Positions 1-8,845 are shown, counted from the stretch's first letter. The stretch: 64,000 nt of DNA from Clostridiales bacterium (GCA_017529925.1 JAFXMZ010000024.1:1-64000), one strand, 5' to 3'. The notes: generated by a model not told the origin, from the letters alone. Numbers and translations: made by a program.

Positions 1-33
1 CTTCTCCGATAAGGTAAGATTGATTTGAGCCAT
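1..33 (-). CDS. IS256-like transposase, N-terminal fragment (runs off window)
   Basis: Only the first 11 codons are inside the window; they read MAQINLTLSEK. A clear ribosome site (AGGAGG) lies eight bases before the ATG at 33. The MAQIN(I/L)TL start is, from memory, typical of IS256-family (mutator-type, DDE) transposases in Clostridia, but eleven residues are too few to be certain. The catalytic domain would lie left of base 1. The neighbouring DNA (34 to about 140) looks like the IS left end, because the repeat array that follows is cut off there. Confidence 0.5.
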   Translation of the reverse strand, partial: MAQINLTLSEK

Positions 34-140
34 TTTTGAACCTCCTGTTTATTTATTTGTTGTGGTTAACAAACATTATACAGGGTCAGAAATGACTCAT
101 TTTTCTTTGTTTTGAATTTACACCATTATATGGGCACAAC
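1..140 (-). mobile_element. Probable terminal part of an IS256-like element
   Basis: It holds the transposase start at 33 and an AT-rich leader with a TATAAT box on the minus strand (75-80). The GTATAC array on its right begins abruptly at about 141 with a half site (TACTATTT instead of GTATACTATTT), so an insertion boundary near 138-140 is the simplest reading. The other end and its inverted repeat are outside the window, so the exact boundary is inferred. Confidence 0.4.
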
Positions 141-335
141 TACTATTTCCCCGTTTTTTACGATTTAGTACACCAAAAAGGCCGAATCGGTATACTATTC
201 TTCTGTTTTTCTAAATTTGGTATACCGGATCCTCGGTTTTGGTATACTATTTTTCAAAAAATAAAGAAATAGTATACCGAAGACGTCGTTTCAGTATACT
301 ATTTTTGCTTATTTGATGTTTTGGTATACCGCGAT
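141..335. repeat. GTATAC array 1 (52-bp period, truncated)
   Basis: Copies of GTATAC start at 190, 220, 242, 272, 294 and 324, with a degenerate GTACAC at 168. Spacings are 22, 30, 22, 30, 22, 30. A further half site (TACTATTT) at 141 falls where the next 30-bp step predicts one. Sites alternate in orientation: one faces TATTTTT rightward, the next is its reverse complement. The pair at 242/272 forms a 12-bp inverted repeat (GGTATACTATTT / AAATAGTATACC). The array lies just downstream of the ABC exporter gene that ends at 363. No ORF or terminator is seen in 34-362. Confidence 0.9.
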
Positions 336-362
336 ACGGTGCCGCATCGAAAAGGCCGCTGA

Positions 363-2300
363 TCACTCCAGCTCGAAAGCACCAGTATACAGACGGTAGT
401 ATGTTCCCTTCATTGCGATGAGCTCTTCGTGGGTGCCGCGCTCGATGATGCGTCCGTGGTCGAGGACCATTATGACGTTCGAGTTCATGACTGTAGAAAG
501 GCGGTGCGCGATGACAAATACCGTGCGGCCTTCCATGAGCTTGTCCATTCCCTTCTGGACGATCGACTCTGTCCTCGTATCGATCGATGACGTTGCCTCA
601 TCGAGTATCATGACCGGCGGATCGGCAACAGCCGCACGTGAGATGGCGAGCAGCTGCCTCTGCCCCTGCGAAAGGTTGGCACCGTTATTCGTTATCATGG
701 TGTCATATCCTTCCGGAAGCCTCGTTATGAAATCATCAGCTCCGGCGAGCCTTGCGGCTTCACGGCACTCCTCATCAGTTGCCTCGAGGCGGCCGTATCT
801 TATGTTGTCCATTACCGTTCCGGTGAAGAGGTTCGTCTCCTGGAGAACAAGTCCCAGTGACCTTCTAAGATCTGCCTTCTTTATCTTGTTGACGTTGATG
901 CCGTCATATCTGATCTTTCCGTCTGCAATGTCGTAGAAACGGTTGATGAGGTTCGTGATCGTCGTCTTTCCTGCACCCGTGGCACCTACAAATGCGACCT
1001 TCTGGCCGGGCTTGGCGAACAGGCTGATATCATGAAGGACATCCTTGCCCTCCTCATATGCGAAGTCGACTTCATGCATGCGGACATCGCCCTTGAGCTC
1101 CTCATATGTGACAGTTCCATCTGCCTTATGCGGATGCTTCCATGCCCACTTTCCGGTCCTTTCGAAGACTTCGTGAACGCTGCCGTCCTCATCGACAGTG
1201 GCATTGACAAGAGTAACATATCCGTCGTCGGTCTCGGGCAGTTCGTCAATGAGCGCAAATACACGTCCTGCACCTGCACCTGCCATTACTATCGCATTCA
1301 TCTGCATCGTGAGCTGGTTCAGGTTGCTCGTAAACTGCTTTGCCATATTAAGGAACGGGACGAGGATCGATATACCCATGGCAAGACCCGAGAATGACAG
1401 GTTCGGTGCACCGAGCGTTATCAGGATGCCTCCCGTAAGTGCGATCGTAACGTAAAGGATATTTCCTATGTTGTTGATGATCGGTCCGAGGATATTCGCA
1501 TATGCATTGGCCTTGCTCGAATCCTCGCACAGTCCGGCATTCAAACGGTCAAACTCCTCTATCGCATCGTCTTCGTGATTGAAGACCTTGACGACCTTCT
1601 GTCCCGTGATCATCTCCTGGACAAAGCCTTCAGTCGCAGCGACCGCCTTCTGCTGGCGCATGAAGTATTTCGCCGATCCTCCGCCGACCTTCTTTGTCGC
1701 GAAGAACATGGCGGCGACTCCGAGAAGGAGCACCAGTGTCATCCATATGCTGAAATACATCATTATGCAGAAGGATGTAAGCACCGTAACTGATGACTGG
1801 AGCATCATCGGGAATGCCTGTGATACCAGCTGCCTTAACGTATCGATATCATTTGTATAATGGCTCATGATGTCGCCGTGCTTATGCGTATCGAAATACT
1901 TTATTGGCAGGCGCTGCATTCCCCCGAACATCTCTTTTCGGAGCTTGTCGAGGAAACCCTGTGTCATGAATGCCATTATCTGAGTCTGAAAGACCGACAG
2001 CACGAGTGCGGTCGCGTAGCAGACAACGAGAACGGTCAGATATCTGACGACTTCGGGACGGGCACCGGCCCAGTCTCCGCCCTCAAACGTATTCTCGATA
2101 ACGGTTATTATCTTCTGTGTAAACAGCGGCGGGATAGCATTTACTCCTGCTGCTACAAGTATGCAGACTACTGCCACGGGAGCGAGGACGGGGAAATAAC
2201 CGAAGAACTTCTTAACGGCTCTTCCAAGGCCGGAGAATCCCATCTTGAATCCTTCCTTACCCTGACCCAGACCGGCTGCGCCTCTCCTGTTCGAACTCAT
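363..2300 (-). CDS. ABC exporter half-transporter (MdlB/TmrB-like), second of a pair
   Basis: An integral-membrane export protein with a fused ATPase. Six transmembrane helices fill roughly residues 30-340. The nucleotide-binding domain follows, with Walker A GATGAGKTT near residue 440, a C-loop LSQGQ and Walker B MILDEATSSID carrying the catalytic Glu. An insertion of about 50 residues separates the membrane and ATPase domains. The ATG overlaps the stop of the upstream partner (ATGA) and its ribosome site GGGAGGTGA lies inside that gene, so the two are translationally coupled. In such heterodimers this subunit provides the hydrolysing site. The substrate (drug, peptide or lipid) cannot be told from sequence. 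The next gene to the left is an IS element. Confidence 0.9.
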   Translation of the reverse strand: MSSNRRGAAGLGQGKEGFKMGFSGLGRAVKKFFGYFPVLAPVAVVCILVAAGVNAIPPLFTQKIITVIENTFEGGDWAGARPEVVRYLTVLVVCYATALVLSVFQTQIMAFMTQGFLDKLRKEMFGGMQRLPIKYFDTHKHGDIMSHYTNDIDTLRQLVSQAFPMMLQSSVTVLTSFCIMMYFSIWMTLVLLLGVAAMFFATKKVGGGSAKYFMRQQKAVAATEGFVQEMITGQKVVKVFNHEDDAIEEFDRLNAGLCEDSSKANAYANILGPIINNIGNILYVTIALTGGILITLGAPNLSFSGLAMGISILVPFLNMAKQFTSNLNQLTMQMNAIVMAGAGAGRVFALIDELPETDDGYVTLVNATVDEDGSVHEVFERTGKWAWKHPHKADGTVTYEELKGDVRMHEVDFAYEEGKDVLHDISLFAKPGQKVAFVGATGAGKTTITNLINRFYDIADGKIRYDGINVNKIKKADLRRSLGLVLQETNLFTGTVMDNIRYGRLEATDEECREAARLAGADDFITRLPEGYDTMITNNGANLSQGQRQLLAISRAAVADPPVMILDEATSSIDTRTESIVQKGMDKLMEGRTVFVIAHRLSTVMNSNVIMVLDHGRIIERGTHEELIAMKGTYYRLYTGAFELE

Positions 2301-4042
2301 TCGAGGTCACCTCCCTTCGTCTGCTGCTCATATGTCTCACGGTAGATACCGTTCTTCGCCATGAGCTCATCATGCGTACCGGATTCCACTATCTTTCCTC
2401 CGTCCATGATGATTATAAGATCCGCATCAGATACCGATGCGACGCGCTGTGCGATTATTATCTTGGTCGTCTCCGGGATGAACTTCCTGAATCCTGCTCT
2501 TATCATCGCATCCGTCTTCGTGTCGACGGCGCTGGTGGAATCGTCCAGGATCAGTATCTTCGGCGACTTCAGGAGCGCTCTCGCGATACAGAGCCTCTGC
2601 TTCTGTCCTCCCGAAACATTGGTGCCGCCCTGCTCTATCCTCGTATCGTATCCGTCAGGGAATGACATTATAAAGTCATGCGCCTGGGCGAGCCTGCATG
2701 CCTCGATGATCTGTTCGTCCGTAGCCTCCTTGTTTCCCCATCTGAGGTTTTCCTTTATCGTCCCCGAGAAGATGACATTCTTCTGCAGAACGACCGATAC
2801 GGAATCACGGAGAGTCTTTATGTCGTAGTCGCGGACGTCGACGCCGCCGACCTTTACCGAGCCTTCGGTAACGTCATAGAGCCTCGGGATGAGCTGAACG
2901 AGTGTGGATTTGGATGAACCGGTTCCTCCGAGGATGCCGACTGTCATTCCGGACTCTATCTTAAGATCGATATCGAAAAGCGCGTCTCTCGCAGCATTCT
3001 CCGAATACTTGAAGGCGACGTCCGTAAACTCGATCGAACCGTCCTTAACTTCCATGACGGGAGATTCGGGCTCGCTGATCGAAGGGATCTCGTCAAGGAC
3101 CTCCGCGATCCTCTTGACCGACTCATATGACATCGTGAGCATTACATAGATCATCGATATCATCATCAGGGACATCAGTATCTGCATACCGTAGGTCATC
3201 ATTGCCGAGATCTGTCCGACGTCTATCGTCGTACCCTTATTGCTGATGATGAGCTTGGAACCGACATAGAGGATAAAGACCATATTGAAATAGATGCAAA
3301 GCTGCATGAGAGGCGCGTTCAGTGCGACGATCCTCTCTGCTTTCGTGAAGTCCATCCTTATGTCTTCAGAAGCCTTTCCGAACTTTTCCTTCTCATAGTC
3401 CTCTCTGGCAAATCCCTTTACCACACGCATGCCGCGGACATTCTCCTCGACAGACTCGTTGAGCCTGTCATACTTGCGGAAGACTGCCCTGAACGCGGGC
3501 ATCGCCTTTCTCGCTATGGTTACGAGACCGAATATCAGGACAGGGATAACGATCACGAACGTCATCGCGAGCGTTCCGCCCATGATAAATGCCATCGTTA
3601 TGGCAAAGATGAACATCATAGGCGCACGCACGGCGATCCTGATGGACATCATAAAGGAATTCTGCACATTCGTGATATCTGTCGTCATCCTCGTCACGAG
3701 GGACGCTGTCGAGAAACGGTCGATATTGGAAAATGAGAATGCCTGTACACGCCTGTACATCTCGCCCCTGAGGTTCTTCGCAAGTCCCGCGGAAGCTTTC
3801 GCGCTGAAGAATCCTGCCTCAGCACCGCATGCAAGAGAGAGCATCGCTGCTCCTATCATGAGCAGTCCTATGATGATCAGGTGCGAAAGATCGACACCTT
3901 TCTTTATGTCATTGACCATGTATGAGGTGATAAAAGGTATGAGCACCTCGAGAAAAACCTCGCCGATGATGAATACCAGCGTAAGGATCGTCGGTTTCTT
4001 ATACTCGCCGAGCGATTTCAGTATCTTCTTAACGTTATCCAT
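2297..4042 (-). CDS. ABC exporter half-transporter (MdlA/TmrA-like), first of a pair
   Basis: 581 residues: six membrane helices (about 15-300), then an ATPase domain with Walker A GGTGSSKST near residue 370, C-loop VSGGQ and Walker B LILDDSTSAVD. The catalytic Glu after Walker B is Asp, and the last P-loop Gly is Ser. Both changes are typical of the degenerate-site partner in asymmetric heterodimeric exporters. It overlaps the next gene by four bases. A strong SigA promoter (4158-4186) and a palindromic leader precede it, so it is the first gene of a two-gene operon. Substrate unknown. Confidence 0.9.
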   Translation of the reverse strand: MDNVKKILKSLGEYKKPTILTLVFIIGEVFLEVLIPFITSYMVNDIKKGVDLSHLIIIGLLMIGAAMLSLACGAEAGFFSAKASAGLAKNLRGEMYRRVQAFSFSNIDRFSTASLVTRMTTDITNVQNSFMMSIRIAVRAPMMFIFAITMAFIMGGTLAMTFVIVIPVLIFGLVTIARKAMPAFRAVFRKYDRLNESVEENVRGMRVVKGFAREDYEKEKFGKASEDIRMDFTKAERIVALNAPLMQLCIYFNMVFILYVGSKLIISNKGTTIDVGQISAMMTYGMQILMSLMMISMIYVMLTMSYESVKRIAEVLDEIPSISEPESPVMEVKDGSIEFTDVAFKYSENAARDALFDIDLKIESGMTVGILGGTGSSKSTLVQLIPRLYDVTEGSVKVGGVDVRDYDIKTLRDSVSVVLQKNVIFSGTIKENLRWGNKEATDEQIIEACRLAQAHDFIMSFPDGYDTRIEQGGTNVSGGQKQRLCIARALLKSPKILILDDSTSAVDTKTDAMIRAGFRKFIPETTKIIIAQRVASVSDADLIIIMDGGKIVESGTHDELMAKNGIYRETYEQQTKGGDLE

Positions 4043-4122
4043 TAAACTGCCTTCCCCCGGGCAGGAGCCCGTATATATGCGAAACAGACCCGCTGCCTGA
4101 CAGCAGGGGCCTTTGGTCCGTC

Positions 4123-4154
4123 ACCTGCAGGGACCGTTATCCGGTCATGCAGGT
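4123..4154 (-). promoter_or_regulatory. Large palindrome at the transcription start of the ABC exporter operon
   Basis: Outer arms ACCTGCA/TGCAGGT enclose inner arms GACCG/CGGTC with a short loop. The predicted start of transcription (about 4151) falls at its edge, so the hairpin would be the very 5' end of the mRNA, or the DNA palindrome would be an operator covering +1. There is no T-run on the minus-strand side, so it is not a terminator for the upstream gene. Confidence 0.55.
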
Positions 4155-4157
4155 CAT

Positions 4158-4186
4158 ATTTTATTTTCGCGCGGGGGAATTGTCAA
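4158..4186 (-). promoter_or_regulatory. SigA promoter of the ABC exporter operon
   Basis: On the minus strand TTGACA (4181-4186) and TAAAAT (4158-4163) are separated by exactly 17 bases. It points at the ABC genes, with a leader of about 108 bases. Confidence 0.8.
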
Positions 4187-4201
4187 TTATAAGGGGTATC
4201 T

Positions 4202-4414
4202 TCACCCTGCTGCCTTTTCCATATAGATCTTCGTGAGCTTCATCAGACCGGATCTCTGATCGGGGCACCTGTCGACACCGACCCTGACCGCTATCGAAAA
4301 TATATCCTCGAAAGCCTTCTCGCACACATCCATATCATCGGACATCTTGAGGCACTCGCACCAGATGTCATCCGCATATTCCCTTACGAATCTTTCCTTC
4401 TGAACCGTCATCAT
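4202..4414 (-). CDS. Hypothetical 70-residue protein coupled to the C39-like protease
   Basis: The ATG at 4414 shares a base with the stop of the upstream protease (TAATG), indicating translational coupling. The product is small, soluble-looking and mostly helical by composition, with no signal peptide and four Cys scattered along it. I recognise no family. A longer version starting at 4438 would overlap the protease and lacks support. Its function may be linked to the protease or it may simply share the operon. The expression case rests on overlap and sensible composition only. Confidence 0.55.
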   Translation of the reverse strand: MMTVQKERFVREYADDIWCECLKMSDDMDVCEKAFEDIFSIAVRVGVDRCPDQRSGLMKLTKIYMEKAAG

Positions 4415-5286
4415 TACCAAATCACCCTGTAAACCCATATATTTTGTATCTGATCAGCAAACTCATCGAAAAGCCACTTCCTCGATGTATTTTCGGGACT
4501 GTTCGGATCGTTGATCGTGTAATAACCGTCCTCATATCCCGTGATGACTATGAAGTGACCGTCTTTCGTAAACTCTCCCGGACCCATTATGCAGATAGCG
4601 GGACAGCCGGAATCGAGGCTTGCTATGAGTATCTCCTCATCAAGAGGTATCTCCTCTGCATCAAGTCCGAGACCCGAAGCGCCGGATGTCATCAGCGACC
4701 AGAGCGTGCCGCTCTCATAGACGTAGTCATAATAACCGTTGTCCATGCTGTAGTCGGCAACAAATGCAGGTGTGATCGAATCATCTCCCAGGAGCGATGA
4801 AGCCACCATCGAAAGACATGTCGGACCGCATCCCGTGTAGCCCATCAGGTTGCTGCCGTATTCCTTATATCCCCATCTCTTATCCCACTGGTAGAGGACC
4901 TTGATCCCGTTGCTGTCAGGCTCCGTGGAGATATCTATGCCCGGCTCCTCCCCGCGCGAGGCGGGGATGCCGAGTATAAAATCGCGGGTCTGCGGGTGAT
5001 CTGCCATATACTTTATCTCGGCATCGGTATATTCATCCTTATCCGTGCCGGTCTGCCTGCAGTAGAGGTCGATGACCTCACGGGCATCAGCCTTGCTGTT
5101 GATCTCGATATCCTTATAACTGTCGTCTTCCCTGTATCCTTCTATCCTTATGGTATCGGATGTCTCTGTCGTCTTATCGTCTCCGCTCATAAACCCGGCT
5201 GCTATCACTGCTATCGCAAATAATGCAACTACTGCGACTGCCGTGCTCAGTGCAAAGAATATCAGTGCTGCAGTTTTCCTTGTCAT
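4414..5286 (-). CDS. Membrane-anchored or secreted C39-like cysteine peptidase
   Basis: An N-terminal hydrophobic helix (about residues 5-30) works as signal or anchor. An acidic linker follows. The C-terminal half matches the peptidase C39-like fold: YQWDKRWGY, then GCGPTCLSM with the nucleophile Cys, then GHFIVITGY with the catalytic His, then INDPNSPENT with the Asp. Such proteins act outside the membrane on peptides or peptidoglycan-associated proteins. I prefer the ATG at 5286, because GGAGG lies seven bases upstream; the ATG at 5292 sits directly on that site. The downstream gene overlaps the stop. Confidence 0.85.
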   Translation of the reverse strand: MTRKTAALIFFALSTAVAVVALFAIAVIAAGFMSGDDKTTETSDTIRIEGYREDDSYKDIEINSKADAREVIDLYCRQTGTDKDEYTDAEIKYMADHPQTRDFILGIPASRGEEPGIDISTEPDSNGIKVLYQWDKRWGYKEYGSNLMGYTGCGPTCLSMVASSLLGDDSITPAFVADYSMDNGYYDYVYESGTLWSLMTSGASGLGLDAEEIPLDEEILIASLDSGCPAICIMGPGEFTKDGHFIVITGYEDGYYTINDPNSPENTSRKWLFDEFADQIQNIWVYRVIW

Positions 5287-5385
5287 GGTCATACCTCCGT
5301 TATTCACATCTATATGCTAACGGAGACTTGTCAACATCATGTCCTAAACATGTGTCAAAGTTGTCATTTTTTGCCGGAAATGGCT

Positions 5386-7152
5386 TTAGAGGCTGTATTT
5401 TTCGACCAGATACCTGCTGTATCGCCTTGCCATGACGTTCCAGTTGTAAAGGCTTTCGCCCATGACGGCACCGCAGGATTCCCTGTAGAGTGCCCAAACA
5501 TACCAGTAATAGGAAAGCACTGCGGTATATGCAAGATAGTGAAAGAGCTGCGCATCAGTCATATCCTTTCCGCAGTAAGCGGCGATAAAACGCTCTGCCT
5601 CGGGGATATCCCACATCGAATCCATGATATATGTTCCGATATCGCATCCGGGATCGGCATTTCCCGCGTACTCCCAGTCGATAAGGATCGTCTTCTCGTC
5701 AGTAAGCATCCAGTTGGGCGCATATGTGTCGCAATGACAGAAGCGCGCCGTGATCCCGTCTCCCTGACACTTCGAAAAGCATTTTCCTACCGCATCCTTC
5801 AGTTTATCGAACTCGGGGTCGGCGATACCGCCCTTCTCGGATCTCAGCATGACCTCAAGCTTTGAAGCCTCCTCCCACGGGAAGAAAGACCAGCTTACGG
5901 ACAGATCCTTCTCATGCAGGGAACGCATGACATCAAGAACACGAAGCGAGTCTTCAAAAGAATCATAGTCCGGAGTCCTTACACCTTCCACATAATACGA
6001 GAGCTTCCATCCCTCTTCATCATCCATCATCAGGAACGTCGGATCGACCCCGATAGATCTTGCCAGCTCGAGGGCCTTCTTCTCATGCTTCCTGTTTATG
6101 ATCGATTCTGTTCCGTCGCCGGGATGACGGTAGACATACTTTTTCCCTTTCACCTCGAAAACAAAAGACGAATTGGTAAGCCCTTCCTTTATTGCCCTGA
6201 ATCCGATGATATCGCTTTCATCACATCCCAGCGAACGGGTAATGTTCATCATGATCCTGCTGTTCGTATGGTTCACATAATTGTCGTCAAATGCTCTGAG
6301 CTCATCGAGACTGTCAAACTCGAAAATCTCACCTGCAGGATATGTCTTTATCCTCATGGGGGGAAGCTGTTTGATGTTCTCGGCCAGGACCTGTTCCCAC
6401 AGGACGGAATCATAGTTTCCGACATCATGATCCTCATTGAGTATCCTGAGGAGCGCTTCGGAGAAATCGGCCCTCCAGAAGACATGCCCCAGCATAATGT
6501 CGCCTTCATTTCCGCTCTTTTCGACACGTGATATACAGTTTTTCCCGTCGGGGATCATGTACCACTCATTTGTCTTCTCAGTCACATGCTCAGACGCATA
6601 ATATGATTCATACTCATACTCCTCGAAGGGATTCTTAGTGAAGTAATCATCGGAGGAGCATATATATGTGTTGCGTATATGATCCTGTGCGAGGTAGAGA
6701 GTGTGTGTATTGTTTTTGGTATTGTATTCCGGATTGATCACTATCGTGATGCCTTCGTATTTCTCTTCAAGGTAGAAAAACGACTCCTTCTTATATCCGA
6801 GGACTATGACTATGTCCTTTATTCCGGCTTCATGGAGCTGGTCGATCTGACGCTCGATCAGGACTTCTCCCTTGACGTTCAGCAGTCCCTTAGGTCTCTC
6901 AAGACTGATAGGAACAAAGCGGGTCGACATCCCTGCAGCCATTATGACAGCGTTATCCACTTTGTAGGGCAGGAGCTCTTCCAGACCCTTTTCGGTTATG
7001 CTCTCGGTATCGATCCATCCCTTTTCGGAGAACTCTTTTATCTTCTTCGAGATAAAACCCGTAGACAGACCCGAAACGGCGCTGAGCTTACGGCAGCTCT
7101 GCACTCCGCCCTTCTTTATCGCATAAAGCAAAGTAAATTCATTCTTTGTCAT
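5386..7152 (-). CDS. Three-domain protein: winged helix, LicC-like cytidylyltransferase, LicA-like choline kinase
   Basis: The first 60 residues look like a MarR/winged-helix domain (LYAIKKGGVQSCRKLSAVSG and on). Residues about 65-290 are a nucleotidyltransferase (VIMAAGMSTRF, RPKGLL) like LicC, CTP:phosphocholine cytidylyltransferase. Residues about 300-588 are an APH/choline-kinase domain with HCDTYAPNW and LIDWEYAG supplying the catalytic Asp and metal-binding Asn/Asp. Together they would phosphorylate choline (or another amino alcohol) and make the CDP-linked donor used by LicD transferases, three of which lie at 27.8-30.4 kb. The N-terminal domain may regulate expression or activity. The ribosome site is GGAAGAGGAAC. 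A terminator separates it from the permease upstream. Confidence 0.9.
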   Translation of the reverse strand: MTKNEFTLLYAIKKGGVQSCRKLSAVSGLSTGFISKKIKEFSEKGWIDTESITEKGLEELLPYKVDNAVIMAAGMSTRFVPISLERPKGLLNVKGEVLIERQIDQLHEAGIKDIVIVLGYKKESFFYLEEKYEGITIVINPEYNTKNNTHTLYLAQDHIRNTYICSSDDYFTKNPFEEYEYESYYASEHVTEKTNEWYMIPDGKNCISRVEKSGNEGDIMLGHVFWRADFSEALLRILNEDHDVGNYDSVLWEQVLAENIKQLPPMRIKTYPAGEIFEFDSLDELRAFDDNYVNHTNSRIMMNITRSLGCDESDIIGFRAIKEGLTNSSFVFEVKGKKYVYRHPGDGTESIINRKHEKKALELARSIGVDPTFLMMDDEEGWKLSYYVEGVRTPDYDSFEDSLRVLDVMRSLHEKDLSVSWSFFPWEEASKLEVMLRSEKGGIADPEFDKLKDAVGKCFSKCQGDGITARFCHCDTYAPNWMLTDEKTILIDWEYAGNADPGCDIGTYIMDSMWDIPEAERFIAAYCGKDMTDAQLFHYLAYTAVLSYYWYVWALYRESCGAVMGESLYNWNVMARRYSRYLVEKYSL

Positions 7153-7172
7153 CTGAAGTTCCTCTTCCGGTC

Positions 7173-7203
7173 AAAAAAAGCAGAGGGAACGGATCCCTCT
7201 GCC
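7173..7203 (-). terminator. Intrinsic terminator after the NCS1 permease
   Basis: On the minus strand the stem GCAGAGGGA/TCCCTCTGC with a short loop is followed by TTTTTTT. It lies between the permease stop (7214) and the LicC-LicA start (7152), so read-through would control expression of the latter. Confidence 0.85.
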
Positions 7204-7213
7204 GTAGATTATA

Positions 7214-8650
7214 TCAGACAATGTCGAGCTCATCACGATCCCTGAGCATATACCTCTTCAGAGGAGTCAGGCTCGCGATCCAGTACAGGAGTCCTCCGCA
7301 TACAGCCGTATAACCGCTTCCCGTCAGCACCATGAACAGGGGGCTCTTTATCTCGGCGGTAAGGGGATTGAATACGAACAGGATATTCGTTACGAATGCG
7401 ATCACTATGCATCCCAAACCTACAAGATTAATACCATGGGTAAAGTCATAAGCATTATGACCGTCTATGTTATACAGCGATTTAAGGCTTATCTTACGCT
7501 TCTTGACTATAATATAATCTGCAATGATCATTCCTATGATAGGACCCTGGATCTGGGCAGCCATCGAGATAAAGCTTCCGAAATTATCCATTACCCAGCC
7601 CCAGACTGTCAGTACTCCGACATATATCGCCGTCAGTATGACGATGAGCTTGTAGCTGGCTTTAGGGAAGCCGCTCTTGATGATCATGCTGTTGACATAT
7701 GAACCCGTTCCCTGTGTTCCGATATTTGCAAAGGCAACCATAAGAAGGCTCAGAAGAGCAAATCCGGGACCTGCGAGCGTTGAGAGCATGACCGTAGGAT
7801 CACTCTCGTAGTATCCCGCACGGACGAACATCGCGATGGCCATGACGCCTCCTGCCGCAACGAAGAACGGAGCAACGATACCATACGCAAGGGACGTTGC
7901 CCAGTAACCGGCCTTCTCCGACTTTGCCAGACGGGGAAGGACGAGCGCCTGAGTAGACCATGAGAAAGCAAAGGCAACATTTCCTTCTGCACTCAGCATG
8001 AACCTTCCGAGTCCGGATTCATAGATGCTGGTATCGGGAGCGACCTTGAGCATATCCCCTATCGGTACTGCGGTGAAACAGATCACGACAACGACCAGAC
8101 CGACGATCAGGAGCGCCGTTACGAGGAACCTGTTTACCCATTTGATGACCTCGGGACCTCCCAATGCGATAAAGGCTCCGAGTATTACGCACAGAACACC
8201 GAGAACAGGCTTCCATATATCGGCGTCGAGCGTGATCCCGAACCCGCCGAAAAGATTGATCATCGAACTTGCAAACAGCTGCGAGTCAACGGCGTACCAT
8301 CCGAAGTTTGCCAGACTGATAACAGTTGCAAATATGGCAACACCCTTCTTACCTATTACGGATCTCAGCCAGATCCACAGGTCGATGCCGTAACGTGTCG
8401 CGAACAGGACCGGCAGACATTCGATGAGTATCCATATGATATTGAAGCAGAAGATATTGATGAGCATCTGCTTAAATGACAGATACTGTGCTACATACGC
8501 ACCCTGCGTGTAACACCACGTAGCTATGGAGAATCCGCTCGTTGTCAGGAAGAGATCCCAGAACCCGTACTGTCTGTCTCTTGCCATCATGGGAACCGTA
8601 CCGGTGACGGTCTCCTGGCGTATATATTCGGCTTTACTTATCTTGGACAT
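7214..8650 (-). CDS. NCS1-family permease (cytosine/purine/hydantoin type)
   Basis: About 478 residues with twelve hydrophobic segments and the family's typical N-terminal region (QYGFWDLFLTTSGFSIATW). Known NCS1 members are cation or proton symporters for nucleobases, hydantoins, allantoin or thiamin. Here it lies between a phosphocholine-activation gene and its own promoter, so choline or another amino alcohol should be tested as substrate; that is inference. The start at 8650 is set by GGGGGTGAT upstream and a TGATG overlap with the small membrane gene. The longer 8674 start would overlap that gene by 25 bases. Confidence 0.85.
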   Translation of the reverse strand: MSKISKAEYIRQETVTGTVPMMARDRQYGFWDLFLTTSGFSIATWCYTQGAYVAQYLSFKQMLINIFCFNIIWILIECLPVLFATRYGIDLWIWLRSVIGKKGVAIFATVISLANFGWYAVDSQLFASSMINLFGGFGITLDADIWKPVLGVLCVILGAFIALGGPEVIKWVNRFLVTALLIVGLVVVVICFTAVPIGDMLKVAPDTSIYESGLGRFMLSAEGNVAFAFSWSTQALVLPRLAKSEKAGYWATSLAYGIVAPFFVAAGGVMAIAMFVRAGYYESDPTVMLSTLAGPGFALLSLLMVAFANIGTQGTGSYVNSMIIKSGFPKASYKLIVILTAIYVGVLTVWGWVMDNFGSFISMAAQIQGPIIGMIIADYIIVKKRKISLKSLYNIDGHNAYDFTHGINLVGLGCIVIAFVTNILFVFNPLTAEIKSPLFMVLTGSGYTAVCGGLLYWIASLTPLKRYMLRDRDELDIV

Positions 8651-8829
8651 CAGTCGATCACCCCCGTCATGCAAAGTATGATAAGAACAAGGCTGATAAC
8701 GATCATAGCAATGATCGCTATGACATCACTCCTGTCGATCTGTTTCGGGAACTCATAATCCGGAGAGCTCATTTCCTTCAGGCGAAGGTCCGTTTCTTCA
8801 TAGATCAGCTCGTCAATTGTCTTTTCCAT
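8650..8829 (-). CDS. Small single-span membrane protein (59 aa) coupled to the NCS1 permease
   Basis: MEKTIDELIYEET opens a charged cytoplasmic segment. A single helix, IIAMIVISLVLIILCMTGV, sits at the C-terminus. AAAGGG lies eight bases before the ATG at 8829, and its stop overlaps the permease ATG by one base. It is the first gene after a strong promoter. Coupled small membrane proteins act as auxiliary subunits of some symporters, which is a reasonable guess here. I know no named family. The longer reading from 8862 lacks a ribosome site. Confidence 0.8.
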   Translation of the reverse strand: MEKTIDELIYEETDLRLKEMSSPDYEFPKQIDRSDVIAIIAMIVISLVLIILCMTGVID

Positions 8830-8845
8830 AAGATTTACCCTTTCT

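Noticed and set aside
141-335. CRISPR-like regular spacing
   Set aside because: The repeated unit is a 6-bp palindrome with 16- and 24-bp spacers and flipping orientation; no 24-47 bp direct repeat and no cas gene nearby.
5300-5340. Promoter for the C39-like gene from a TTGACA on the minus strand
   Set aside because: The nearest -10 candidate (TATAGA) is only 14 bases away, too close for a standard promoter.
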